Shown here: positions 25,405-36,617 of the stretch, in pieces
Position numbering within the stretch: the first letter of the stretch is position 1
Layout of the letters: every line of letters begins with the position of its first letter
DNA from: Siderastrea siderea
Taxonomy: Eukaryota; Cnidaria; Anthozoa; Scleractinia; Rhizangiidae
Reading direction: 5' to 3'
Assembly (NCBI GenBank): GCA_964030785.1
Contig: OZ034975.1
Span: 13,464,142 to 13,528,141, forward strand
DNA: 64,000 nt
The notes under the pieces: model-generated
Database searches by the model: none
What the model was told of the DNA's origin: nothing
Seen by the model: the letters and a program-made list of their open reading frames with translations, nothing else
Made by a program: the position numbers and the translations under genes

Positions 25405-25560
25405 AGAGGATCCTCGCAGTTATTAACGTAACTTATGCAGTTGCGAAAAGAAAGCCTGAAAAAAATTTTTCAGGCTTTCTTTTCGCAACTGCATAAGTTG
25501 CGTTAATAACTGCGAGGATCCTCTTTACATTTATTTCTTCATTCCGCAATTCAAATATAT
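25405..25560. repeat. Long near-perfect hairpin related to the 43126-45442 array spacer
   Basis: TAAATGTAAAGAGGATCCTC through AAAGAAAGCCTGAAAAAA is followed at once by its reverse complement, an arm of about 65 bp with hardly any mismatch. The arm is the same sequence that separates tRNA-like units in the 250-bp array (GATCCTCGCAGTTATT, GAAAAGAAAGCCTGA). No tRNA-like part is present here. It interrupts the last Cys-rich segment of the decayed protein. Confidence 0.85.
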
Positions 25561-25585
25561 TTCATATATTCATAATTACTAGACT

Positions 25586-26652
25586 TTGATAACCGATGTG
25601 AAAAACCCATCCAGGAATTTTTCTCAGATGACACAGACTCAAGTACACTCTTTTTTTTTATAATAACCTTTTTTATAAGAACGTTGAGGCTGAAATTGAC
25701 CCAGATTTTAAGAACATACTAAGAACGTACCCAAGCTGAGACTAAGAGACAAAGCAGTAATTTTGTTCAGCTCTGCATCTGTTTTTGCATCGAGCTAAAA
25801 ACACAGAGTAACAACATGAATTTCTATCGAATCACATTTTCTTTGTTTTTTTGTTTAATGCAGAGCTCAGGCTATATTTTTTTTCTTTCTCAACTGTGAA
25901 AGAGTAATAAAGTGAATTTTGCTAAGAAGAAAAAACAACAACAGCATGTATGTCAAAAAAAAATTGACATGATCTAGCGCACAATGGGCGTTTTAAGGTT
26001 TCCTGGTCACGTTTATATCAGTTTATATCAGTTTTCTGAACTTCTGTCACGTGATCAAAATTGTATGTTAAGGCAAAAGGGGGCGTTAATATTAATATTC
26101 CAGGTAAGTTTCATGCTGTTCTATGCGATCTAGTGGAAGATATTATCGATCAATCATCTTTCCCACCCTGAGTTTGAACTCACGCCTTATCCTGCTTGAG
26201 GATGATGACGATGACACTATTCTTTAAAATAGCTCCTTTCTAATTCAACCAGTTTTTTGCCAAAATATCAGAAGTAATTACATCAACTCTAACCTGAAGT
26301 TGTGTTTGCTTCCATAACCACTTTTCCGTTTTTGTTCTGTCGTGAGTTTTGAAAAATTCTCTAAATTTAGCAATATTGTCCGTTGCCATGGAAACTGTTC
26401 AGGAGCCACACTTATGTTTAGTAGAGTTTAACTCTGGAAACCTTGCTTGGGATTGTTAGACTCTAAAAGCCTATCCACAATGGCGCTTTCAGGCTTCCAT
26501 TAGACTATTATTAGTCATCTCTGTGCATATTTTGGTCACTTTGTAAATTTGAGTGACGTCACTTTATCGCGTGATAACCCCTTTAAAGCTACTCATTTGG
26601 CATGATTATCATACACCAAAATAAACTGGGGAACACAACGTTTTCAAAAATG
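25586..26652. other. Right non-coding part of the 9.26-kb transposon
   Basis: AT-rich with runs of A and T; no gene or structured repeat recognised beyond the terminal repeat close to 26718. Confidence 0.4.
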
Positions 26653-27036
26653 TATGTTCGAATTTGTCCTTCTTTTTGGTACCAAATGGCCATTTTTGGG
26701 GTCCTGGCCCATGGACTATATTCAGGAACTGCAATTGCAGGGACGTCTTTCAAATTCAGAAAGAGGAAGGAAGATTAACTGCCATGCGCTCACGTTCTCA
26801 GATAAAACCTATAAATTGGTCATTTTTCACGTTCTTAGTTTGCATTTAAGGCAGAGAAATGCGGTATCAAGGTGTATAACGCTCACGCAGAACCATTATT
26901 TGGCTAGCCAAAACCTTCGTGTATCGACGCTCTCGTTGCAGTCGCCGTCCTTTCAGCTTAAGCTAGGTCTTCACATCCCAAGTACTTTCAAGAGGTTCCT
27001 CTCATAGAAATATGGAATTCGGTAATGGTTGTTGTT

Positions 27037-27232
27037 GGGGCGCGGTGGTGTAGTGGTTAGCGCGCTGGAGTTCAGATCTGAAGGTCGGTGGTTCGAAGCC
27101 CAGTCCCTGCCATCGTGTTGTTTCCTTAGAGAACGAACTTACCTCCACATTTTTCTTTCTCCACCCAGGTGTATAAAATGGGTACCGTCGACATACTGCT
27201 GGGGGTAACCCTGCAATGGACTTCGAGGTGAA
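27037..27232 (+). mobile_element. tRNA-derived SINE, 3' part diverged
   Basis: The head has a Pol III A box (TGGTGTAGTGGTTAGCGC) and B box (GGTTCGAAGCC) in tRNA spacing. A SINE body follows, with TGGGTACCGTCGACATACTG and AACCCTGCAATGGAC. The full-length copy is at 33912. This copy diverges after about 27230. Confidence 0.85.
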
Positions 27233-30200
27233 GTAGTAATACTCTCAGTTATCACTGCATGAAATAACAAATATAAGGTGGTGTAATACGTCCGTATACA
27301 TAACGTATACGGAGAGAGATACTGAAGTATAAGGACATCGATGTATAAGGACTGTGCATTGAACAGTATACGCTTGATTCCTTACACTAGTGTATACTAC
27401 AGCTTACACATAACCGTACACTAAGTGTTAGGGCATCGTATATTCGTTGTTTTACCAAGTGTCTAAACCTTTTAATTTACCAGTCTACTATTGATAAATA
27501 TAATTTAGACGTGGTTAATTAGTGAATGGTATTTTTCGCTCTAACTTTTGTGATTGTTTTGTCCGGACACAAGGGCATACTGTTTCGTACACCCTTGTAT
27601 CCTGCAAATTCCCTCCTTTGACAAGCATTATAATGCAGGAAATTTACGGCGAATCTGGGGCTACTGAACATATTTTTACCCTTAAACGCAACCGAAGCCT
27701 ATTTTTTTTCTGTAACATTTTTGACAATTCTGTCCAGTCACAAGTGTATACCAGAGTATTTACGTACCTTTAACGTTCTTTACGCATCTTTACCCACAGC
27801 TCTTTGCGTTCTTTACGATTATTTATTCTTCTTTACGCGCAATTCCTAGATATCATAATTTCCACTGAATAAATTGTTTGCAGAAGAACAAAAAGAAATA
27901 AAACATTTCCGCCCTTATGCTCGTCAACGATTTTCCTGCTGTATTTTGACCGACTTTGCTGTGAACATCTACAGTAACTTTATGCCTCTTTATATCTGTT
28001 TACGCGTCTTTACACACCTCTCTGTACGTTCTTTACGATTCGTTAACCTTCTTTACGTGTAATTTATCTTCTAACGTACAAATCATCAAGAAAAGCTTTG
28101 ATTTTATTTGCAAATGCAAGCCGTACGTACTGTAGTTCATGCGCTGCCTTTTCTTTTCTTGTTTACACAGGTAAATTTGCGTCTGTATCCACTCAGAAAG
28201 TACTTTTATCCGAGCCGCTATCCTTCCTGTTGAAAAGTATTCAGGGCTTTTTGTGTGTGCAAGTATTAAACTAGTGGTTGTTGTTGTTAGCATAGAAAAT
28301 CGCAAAACCGGAGAAAAACATCCAAAGGCAAGAACAAGCGATAACCTCAAACCATATATAACAACCTCAATAACCTCAAATGATATACGGTAGGTACTGA
28401 TGGTGGCAGACGACTGCTCCGCATAGTGGATGAACATTATGTCGACATACAACTGGGAGCACAATTTTAGGCATATGCTGGCATGATACTGATATTGAGC
28501 GGCATAATAAAGTTAATATTGGTATATTATAATAGAATATTTTTTTTCTCGTTTGCCAAAGGAATAGAGTAGAAGATAAAAGCAGATACAGCTGTTGTTG
28601 CGATGTTGATTAGAACGTTTCCAGTGCATTCCAAAGCTTAACTGTAGGGCAGTGCAGGCCTGGTTACTCCTTTTACAAAAGGTCGCTGAGGGTTTCCGGT
28701 ACAATGGACATGAATGCCGGCTGGCCTTGTTTAAAGGGACAGGTTCACGGCTTGGCGCGTGTGCATTAATCAAGTTACTTTTTTCAGATTTATTAGTAAT
28801 TCTGTCGGTTAATAATCCCAATCACATGTATCTTAACGATCACATACTATAATAAGCCCAAGTAGAACGGCGGAGCTGGACTTAATTCGCAGGAAATATT
28901 AGTGGATTGTACCAACACTGCCAACGTTGAATTTATTGTTGGCCCGAAGGTTTTATTGCACGGTTGATGAATTTACCACTATTTGCACGCACTTTAGTCA
29001 AATGGCTGCCAGGGGCGCGTGCAGATAGCTGAGAAATCATTAAACGAGAACCTTTGGCAAGAAAATTTCACACCCGAGCAATCTACTCGCTTCTGATTGG
29101 TTCTTTAACAATGTTATGAAATAATATTTCAACTTGTTCTTGACTTTATTTCAGATGAATCAAATCATAACTTTAAGGTTCAGTTGATGGAAAGTAGATG
29201 TTTTTTTTTAAGAAAATGAGCTCTGTGATGATCAAACCCTAACCCATAGATGTTATTTCAATTAAAAGGTCTGTTTTATGAATATATTGAGAATTTATGC
29301 GAATTAACATCGCTTTTTCATTAACATGTTAACCACTTAGCAGCTATGTAAGCTATAATCCACGTTAGTTTTCCCTACTCACAATGTTAGCACTAGATGA
29401 AGTGAACAGTGAAAACACATTTCTATAATCTAAGTAAAGTTTTTCTATAAACTCAGGAAAAATAATTCCTTCGTCCTATTTTTACAATTTTTGTCAAATT
29501 GGCTTAAAAGGAATATCTGACCACAATACAGTTCATGTCATGTTATTTGGTTTATAAGCAGCTAAACTGACATCATTATCATATTCGTTTCATTTTCTAT
29601 CGTAAAAACTTCATAGACTAACATATTTCATTCAGTCTTTGACGATCTCCTTCATCAGAAGAGGCATTCTACTCAGGCTGCTAACTCTAGCTCAATTCAA
29701 CCGAAGACTGAACCAGGTACAATGCATTTAGCGTTTTGCTTTTTTTTTCTTTTTTCACGTAATTTATTTTTTTTTTCATTTTACGGAATTTCAAACGATA
29801 AATTAAATTGGACAAGATATCGATAAGACACCTGAAGCTTAAGAGGACAAACCACATTTGAAGGATTCAAATCCTGTTCCTGCTATAAACCTATAAAACA
29901 TCTCTTCACATAATATGACATTAAAAATTTTCATCAAAGGCCGCCTTTTAGTTATCCTAGCCCTTTCAATTCCGCGAGTGGTCAAGCCCAAAAGACGGAA
30001 ATCTATCGCCAAAATAAAAACCTGATGAAATTACTGTTTAATAGCTTTTATTTAAATGGTCAGACACTTAAGGATTTCATACACAGACTCAATGGTTGGA
30101 ACTGCTTTGTGTAGCAAAATGAGCAGCACTGACCCAAAGTACGTCGTTAATTGTCAGAAGTTTTCATTTGAGTGGTAACATTATTTCACCCAGATACTTC

Positions 30201-30349
30201 TCGTTGTTAAGGATGCCGGATAAGAGCAGTGCAGCAAACTAACGGCTAGCTCTTTAGCTGAGATGAACGCCTAAGACACAAAAGTGCAATGTTTTTTTTA
30301 TAGAAGCTGCTATTCAGCCCTGAAGTTCGTTTCTCTTTGCAGATAGGTC

Positions 30350-30474
30350 ATGATTTTCCTGATCGCTTGTATTTGTTTTGGCTTCTTCAGTGGATGTGCC
30401 CAGTCGTCAGGTATATGTAAACTTGAGACACTTTTCATCTTAACAATTCAGCTTCATCCTGTACAATATCAGAC

Positions 30475-30525
<51 letters not shown>

Positions 30526-31434
30526 GTAATGGTTTATCAGGCAATTAAGTTCGTTTCTGACGTCATTGTTGTTAAAATGGTTTATGCCGTCATTGCCCTG
30601 GGGTACCTATGGCAATGGAAATTTGATTTGAAGGCCTTCTATCGGGTTTAAGCACTTACAGTTGATTTAGTGTGTTGAGAAAGGAGGATCCCGTAAGAAA
30701 AGGGGAAAGGAGTCTAAACGAGGTGAAAAGCGAGAAAAAATAGGAAAAAAATTACAATGTTGAAAGAAGAGCTGCAACAACGCCTTAATCTTGAGTCAAA
30801 AATAGGATAAATGATAAACTGAATAATTTCACTCTGGCTAAATTTTTAGCCTTTTTTGTTTCTTACCGTTAGACACATGCAAATATTCGGTTTATCCCTC
30901 GTCTTTTTGCATGAATTAATTGACGTGGATCCGCTACCTCGCATCATAGTATGGCCTTTTTCCATTAGTTGTCTCTTAGTTGTTTTAATTTGTCTTTTTC
31001 TGTTTTTAGGTATATCTTGTCCCCAAGGTTGGAGGGCCTTCGATGACTATTGCTATTTAGCCAGTAGCCAAGTCTTGACTTGGTCCCAGGCCCGAGATTT
31101 CTGCATAGAGAAAGGAGGAGAACTGGTGAAGATCACCAGTGAGCGGGAAAACGATTTTGTCCTAGCCCTTGCAAGGCAAAGAGCATCGTCAGTGAAGGAA
31201 ATTTGGATTGGGCTCAGAAGGGACGCCGGCGGATTTTACTGGACCGACAACTCGTTTCCAAAGTACACCAACTGGGCTCCAAATGAACCGAGTAACGATC
31301 AAGAACAATGCGTTCACATGTGGACTGGGCACTCGGATCACCTCCCCTACAAAGCGTCTGGTACTTGGAATGATCTCTTCTGCTCGGGAGCAGCAGACTT
31401 CCAGCTTGGCCTCGCCTGCAAGCTATTGCCTTAG
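30350..31434 (+). CDS. Secreted C-type lectin A, two exons
   Basis: Exon 1 (30350-30410) encodes a signal peptide, MIFLIACICFGFFSGCAQSS, and ends at CAG|GTATAT. Exon 2 (31010-31434) starts after TTTTTAG, and the phase joins cleanly to give 161 residues. The rest is one carbohydrate-recognition domain. It has the starting CPQGW...YCY disulphide strand, FCIEKGGELVKI, the WIGL core (IWIGLRRD), and the Ca-site-2 loop with EPS instead of the usual EPN. It ends in the TWNDLFC (WND) motif and a final Cys in LACKLLP. It is predicted to be a secreted Ca-dependent glycan-binding protein, possibly for microbe or symbiont recognition. AATAAA signals lie at about 31551 and 31622. A GA microsatellite sits in the intron. 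Confidence 0.9.
30479..30522. repeat. (GA)n microsatellite in lectin A intron
   Basis: About 22 GA units just after exon 1. The same intron position in lectin B carries a similar run. Confidence 0.95.
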
Positions 31435-32321
31435 GTTACAAAGCAGGTCATTCACGATTAAATTTAAGCCCAATATAATCGGCTGTGGTGGTACGTTTGG
31501 CTTAAGTAACTAAAAGGCGGGATTTCTTTTGTTATGACATTTAGAAATGTAATAATAAAGTAACAAAGAATTTAAGATATATATATAAATAACGTGTCTA
31601 AGTAATATTGACGGCTTGGCAATAAAACTCTGGTTACATGTAAATGAATTTTATTGTACTGTTGTTGTCCTAAATAAACTATGCATATCTAATGAATGAA
31701 TTTTTCCCCACCGGCCGTTTTCCGCGTTACGTGGTATTGGTACTCATTCGTTTCGTCCGCCCACTTTTAAATTTGACTAACAATAACTCATGACCAATGG
31801 AAATAAGGGTAACAACAAGCGGATCGAAACTGCCAAAAGCCCACCAATTACTGTTTGTGGTTTCCACAGTTAATGACATGACAACTTAAATGACTAATCT
31901 GAGCGTAAAGAGCAGCAGCTGTTGATGCACTATTTACTTCTGTAAATTGAGAGTATTAGATCGTATCACGCGGTAGATCGTGCTATTTTCTAAACTACTA
32001 AAACTACTACAACCGGCTTCAATATGAAATTCACTGACCAGTAATCACGATTTATAGTAATGTGATCGAACTTCACGTTGTAACGAGTCAGTTTTAAAAA
32101 ACTTTCAACAACAACAACAGCAACGTACGAACACTTTGCATTTGCAGACCAAAGTTAATGCGGAATTTGAAACAGCTCAAGAATGCTGGTGCCTTTCAAA
32201 ACAACAATTCGTGATCATGATCCCAAAGTGTTAGTTCGAATGTGTGTCCAATGTCAACACACATAATGTTACTCTTTACTAAGTTGTGGCAATTTACAAT
32301 GTTAAACGTGTAGTGATCAAC

Positions 32322-33364
32322 ATGGCTATAAACTTCAACAACAGCTCATATGTCCTAGAGAATACCAGATGTGACTTTTCAGACAGTTCCTTCGCAGTCC
32401 AAATCAGTAAAATCATCGTATTTGCTATAACTTTGATTTCTAGCTTGGTTGGAAACACATTGATCATCAATATTGTCTACAGGCGCCCCGAACTCAGGAA
32501 AACGATTAACTTCTTTATCGTCAATATGGCGGTTTCAGACGTTGTTTTTCCATTAATAGCAGTTCCTTTTAACGTCATGGAAATAGCGTCCGGCTCTCTC
32601 CAGTGGCCTATTGATGGGACTGTGGGGTTAACGTTGTGTAAGCTAATAAAAATGGTTCTTGAATCTGTTTCACTGAATTACTGTTTTCTACAGATAGTTT
32701 GGTTTGGATCGCTTTGGATCGGTTTGTATAGCGGTTGTCTCCCCGATGAGACTTAATCTTTTCTCATCAAGGTCTCGCGCCTTCGCCATTGCTTCAACTT
32801 GGTTTGTGGCAGTGTTAGGAAATGCATATCATTTTCATGTGTTTGAGTTGGTCAAAGAAAACGAGCAGACAATTTGCAGCAACTTCTACAATACTAACCA
32901 TTCAGATATGACGTATCCAAAAGTCTATACTGCCCTTTTTCAGATTGTGCCATTGATAGCAATGACTGTTTTATATTCTGCTATAGCAGTGAGTCTACGA
33001 AGACAAGACAAAGCCCTTGGTTCCCAAACAGTGCAGCAAGCAAACCAGAGAAAAAGGCAAGCCATTAAGATGGCCTTTTGTGGCTGCATTTTACTTAAGC
33101 TTCTGTGTTCTTCCGATGATCTCATATTTTATTTTATGGGAATATGAAATTTCTTTGTCATGTTCATTTGGGAAAGTGCTTCTGTTCATTGGGGCTCTAA
33201 TGCTTTACTTGTCGTTGACAATCAACCCCGTCATCTGCATGACATTTGTTCACAGCTACAGACATGGCTTCAGAGAACTTTTTGATTCATGTTTTTGTAA
33301 ATGGATTGCCGCCAGAAATATTGAAATAGGCGAAGGAGGTAATAAATCTTCAGCGGATCACTGA
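32322..33364 (+). pseudogene. Class A GPCR copy 3, several frameshifts
   Basis: The first ATG with the family's usual N-terminus is at 32322 (MAINFNNSSYVLEN, two N-glycosylation sequons). TM1 has LVGNTLIINIVY and TM2 has NMAVSDVVFPL. The frame is lost near 32680-32735, before and in the DRF region, where GTATAGCGG carries the same extra TA as copy 2. It is lost again near 33075-33105 in TM6. The C-terminal part has TINPVICMTFVHSYRHGF and stops at 33364. The shared TA insertion in copies 2 and 3 implies inactivation before the segmental duplication. 31769-32321 upstream holds nothing recognisable. Confidence 0.88.
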
Positions 33365-33911
33365 ATAGTATTAAATAGAGACATTAAGCGACTGCAGCGG
33401 TAACGCCGGGAAAAACGTCTTTGAAAGCAATAGTAACAACAGCAACAATAATAACCAACAACACCAGCAACCATACCACAACGACGACGACGACATCAAC
33501 AAACAACATCAACATGAACAATAAATTGACGTTCGTTTAACTACTTCATTCACGAGTTTTCTTAAGCACACCATTTGTCCGATGAGCCCGAACTATTCAG
33601 GAACTGCAATTGCAGGGACGTCTTTCAAATTCAGAAAGAGGAAGGAAGATTGACTGCCATGTGCTCGCGTTCTCAGATAAAACCTATAAATTGGTCATTT
33701 TTCACGTTCTTAGTTTGCATTTAAGGCAGAGAAATGCGGTATCAAGGTGTATAACGCTCCCGCAGAACCATTATTTGGCTAGCCAAAACCTTTGTGTATC
33801 GACGCTCTCGTTGCAGTCGCCGTCCTAGCTGCTTCAGCTAGGTCTTCACATCCTAAGTACTTTCAAGAGGTTCCCCTCATAGAAATATGGAATTCGGTAA
33901 TGGTTGTTGTT

Positions 33912-34202
33912 GGGGCGCGTTGGTGTAGTGGTTAGCGCGCTGGAGTTCAGATCTGAAGGTCGGTGGTTCGAAGCCCAGTCCCTGCCATCGTGTTGTTTCC
34001 TTAGAGAACAAACTTAACTCCACATTTTTCTTTCTCCACCCAGGTGTATAAAATGGGTACCGTCGACATACTGCTGGGGGTAACCCTGCAATGGACTAGC
34101 ATCCCATCGACGTGGGGTGGCAATACTCTCAGCTACACTTCATGCTACAGAAACCGTGATAAGCTCAGCCGTGTGGGTCTCCTAGGCTCACGTGCGACTT
34201 CA
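33912..34202 (+). mobile_element. tRNA-derived SINE, fuller copy
   Basis: The same head as at 27037, with A box TGGTGTAGTGGTTAGCGC and B box GGTTCGAAGCC. The body continues through ACTAGCATCCCATCGACG and CGTGTGGGTCTCCTAGG. It sits at the same place within the duplicated block, so it was inserted before the duplication. Confidence 0.85.
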
Positions 34203-36442
34203 CCATCAGTGGTTGTTGTTGTTAGCATAGAAAATCGCAAAACTGGAGAAAAACCTCCAAAGGCAAGAACTAGCGATAACCTCAAACCATATATAATAAC
34301 CTCAATAACCTCAAATGATATACGGAACGTACTGATGGTGGCAGACGAGTGCTCCGCATAGTGGATGAACATTATGTCGACATACAACTGGGAGCACAAT
34401 ACAACAGTTGGAGTTTTAGGCACTATGCTGGCATGATACTGATATTTTGCGGCATAATTATATAATGTTAATATTGGTATATTATAATAGAATATTTTTT
34501 TTCTCGTTTGCCAAAGGAATAGAGTAGAAGATAAAAGCAGATACAGCTGTTGTTGTGTTGTTGATTAGAACGTTTCCAGTGCATTCCAAAGCTTAACTGT
34601 AGGGCAGTGCAGGCCTGGTTACTCCTTTTACAAAAGGTCGCTGAGGGTTTCCGGTACAATGGACATGAATGCGGCTGGCCTTGTTTAAAGGGACAGGTTC
34701 ACGGCTTGGCGCATGTGCATTAATCAAGTTACTTTTTTCAGACTTATTAGTAATTCTGTCGGTTAATAATCCCAATCACATGCATCTTAACGATCACATA
34801 CTATAATAAGCCCAAGTAGAACGGCGGAGCTGGACTTAATTCGCAGGAAATATTAGTGGATTGTACCAACACTGCCAACGTTGTATTTATTGTTGGCCCG
34901 AAGGTTTTATTGCACGGTTGATGAATTAACCGCTATTTGCACGCACTTTAGTCAAATGGCTGCCAGGGGCGCGTGCAGATAGCTGAGAAATCATTAAACG
35001 AGAACCTTTGGCAAGAAAATTTCACACCCGAGCAATCTACTTGCTTCTGATTGGTTCTTTAACAATGTTATGAAATAATATTTCTTGCGAAAAAAACGGG
35101 CGAAAAAACAGCATTTAGATTCGTAAGCATGCGCAAACCGTGAACCCTTCCTTTAAGAGGATCTTAGCCACAGTAAATCCAGAAACGCACAAAAAAACAA
35201 ACCAGAGAGAAAAGGAGACAGTCAACTTGTTCCTGACTTTATTTCAGATGAATCAAATCATAAATTTAAGGTTCAGTTGATGGAAAGTAGATGTTTTTTT
35301 TAAGAAAATGAGCTCTGTGATTATCAAACCCTAACCCATAGAGGTTATTCACAATTAAAAGGTCTGTTTTATGAATATATTGAGAATTTATGCGAATTAA
35401 CATCGCTTTTTCATTAACATGTTAACAACTTAGCAGCTATGTAAGCTATAATCCACGTTAGTTTTCCCTACTCACAATCATGTTAGCACTAGATGAAGTG
35501 AACAGTGAAAACACATTTCTATAATCTAAGTAAAGTTTTTCTATAAACTCAGGAAAAATAATTCCTTCGTCCTATTTTTACAATTTTTGTCAAATTGGCT
35601 TAAAAGGAATATCTGAGCGCAATACAGTTCATGTCATGTTATTTGGTTTATAAGCAGCTAAATTGACATCATTACCATATTCGTTTCATTTTCTATCGTA
35701 AAAACTTCATAGACTAACATATTTCATTCAGTCTTTGACGATCTCCTTCATCAGAAGAGGCATTCTACTCAGGCTGCTAACTCTAGCTCAATTCAACCGA
35801 AGACTGAACCAGGTACAATGCATTTAGCGTTTCGCTTTTTTTTCTTTTTTCACGTAATTTATTTTTTTTTTCATTTTACGGAATTTCAAACGATAAATTA
35901 AATTGGACAAGATATCGATAAGACACCTGAAGCTTAAGAGGACAAACCACATTTGAAGGATTCAAATCCTGTTCCTGCTATAAACCTATAAAACATCTCT
36001 TCACATAATATGACGTTAAAAATTTTCATCAAAGGCCGCCTTTTAGTTAGCCTAGCCCTCTCAATTCCACGAGTGGTCAAGCCCAAAAGATGGAAATCTA
36101 TCGCCAAAATAAAAACCTGATGAAATTACTGTTTAATAGCTTTTATTTAAATGGTGACACTTAAGGATTTCATACACAGACTCAGTGGTTGGAACTGCTT
36201 TGTGTATCAAAATGAGCAGCACTGACCCAAAGTACGTCGTTAATTGTCAGAAGTTTTCATTTGAGTGGTAACATTATTTCACCCAGATACTTCTCGTTGT
36301 TAAGGATGCCGGATAAGAGCAGTGCAGCAAACTAACGGCTAGCTCTTTAGCTGAGATGAACGCCTAAGACACAAAAGTGCAATGTTTTTTTTATAGAAGC
36401 TGCTATTCAGCCCTGAAGTTCGTTTCTCTTTGCAGATAGGTC

Positions 36443-36563
36443 ATGATTTTCCTGATCGCTTGTATTTGTTTTGGCTTCTTCAGTGGGTGTGCCCAGTCGT
36501 CAGGTATATGTAAACTTGAGACACTTTTTATCTTAACAATTCAGCTTCATCCTGTACAATATC

Positions 36564-36617
<54 letters not shown>

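Larger units (their letters stand above)
19671..25420 (+). pseudogene. Decayed large DDE-type transposase-like protein
   Basis: Broken open segments in successive frames together resemble a very large protein family, repeated in coral and fish genomes, that I know only as uncharacterised. In order: a zinc-knuckle-like TCFFCGGAATEG with a LLGKLSAG segment (19900-20030); KGREVLLVFENG (about 20340); ALSKAQLLKFNSIKYG (20600); TTLDHSPLSTTATVSFHGT (20900); SPGQIVVIACDQPLFALAK (21470); VVKLGGLHTEKAA (21580); a Cys-rich CGCKTNCSNNRCKC (21930); KMVLWCFACDDLNYSRYLSA (23920); TRDEADVKSLLAML (24300); ELRHRLFFVKKG (25080); and Cys-rich CPANGLKCTDMCKLLD (25350). The Asp in LDHSP, the Asp in CDQPLF and the Glu in GGLHTEKA are spaced like a DDE triad; this is my inference. 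Many frameshifts, stops and a nested TTAA element (24408-25011) show it is dead. A non-homologous gap spans 22050-23700. Confidence 0.7.
17457..26718 (+). mobile_element. 9.26-kb DNA transposon with TAT target duplication
   Basis: The left end TAGTCCATGGGCCAG and right end CTGGCCCATGGACTA are inverted. The similarity continues inwards (CGGTACCAAAT / ATTTGGTACC and GGGACAAAACG-like words) for about 55 bp. TAT flanks both ends (17454-17456 and 26719-26721). The paralogous locus at 33591-33600 reads AACTATTCAG with a single TAT and no element. It carries the decayed DDE-type protein at 19671-25420 plus nested insertions (LINE fragment, TTAA MITE, hairpin element). The 3-bp duplication fits the Academ superfamily among those I know, but I cannot confirm membership. 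Confidence 0.85.
26719..31768 (+). repeat. Segmental duplication, copy A (lectin unit)
   Basis: Aligns along nearly its whole length with 33594-37866. Differences are about 1 kb present only here (about 27270-28262), about 140 bp present only in copy B (about 35085-35225), and scattered substitutions. Together with the GPCR pieces at 12604-17456 it forms the first of two tandem GPCR-lectin units. It contains a SINE and a two-exon lectin gene. The 1-kb extra segment has short TTCTTTACG-type repeats and no recognisable gene. Confidence 0.9.

Noticed and set aside
27270..28262. Separate transposon unique to duplication copy A
   Set aside because: The extra kilobase has internal TTCTTTACG repeats, but I found no inverted ends or target duplication, so it is recorded only as an indel between the copies.
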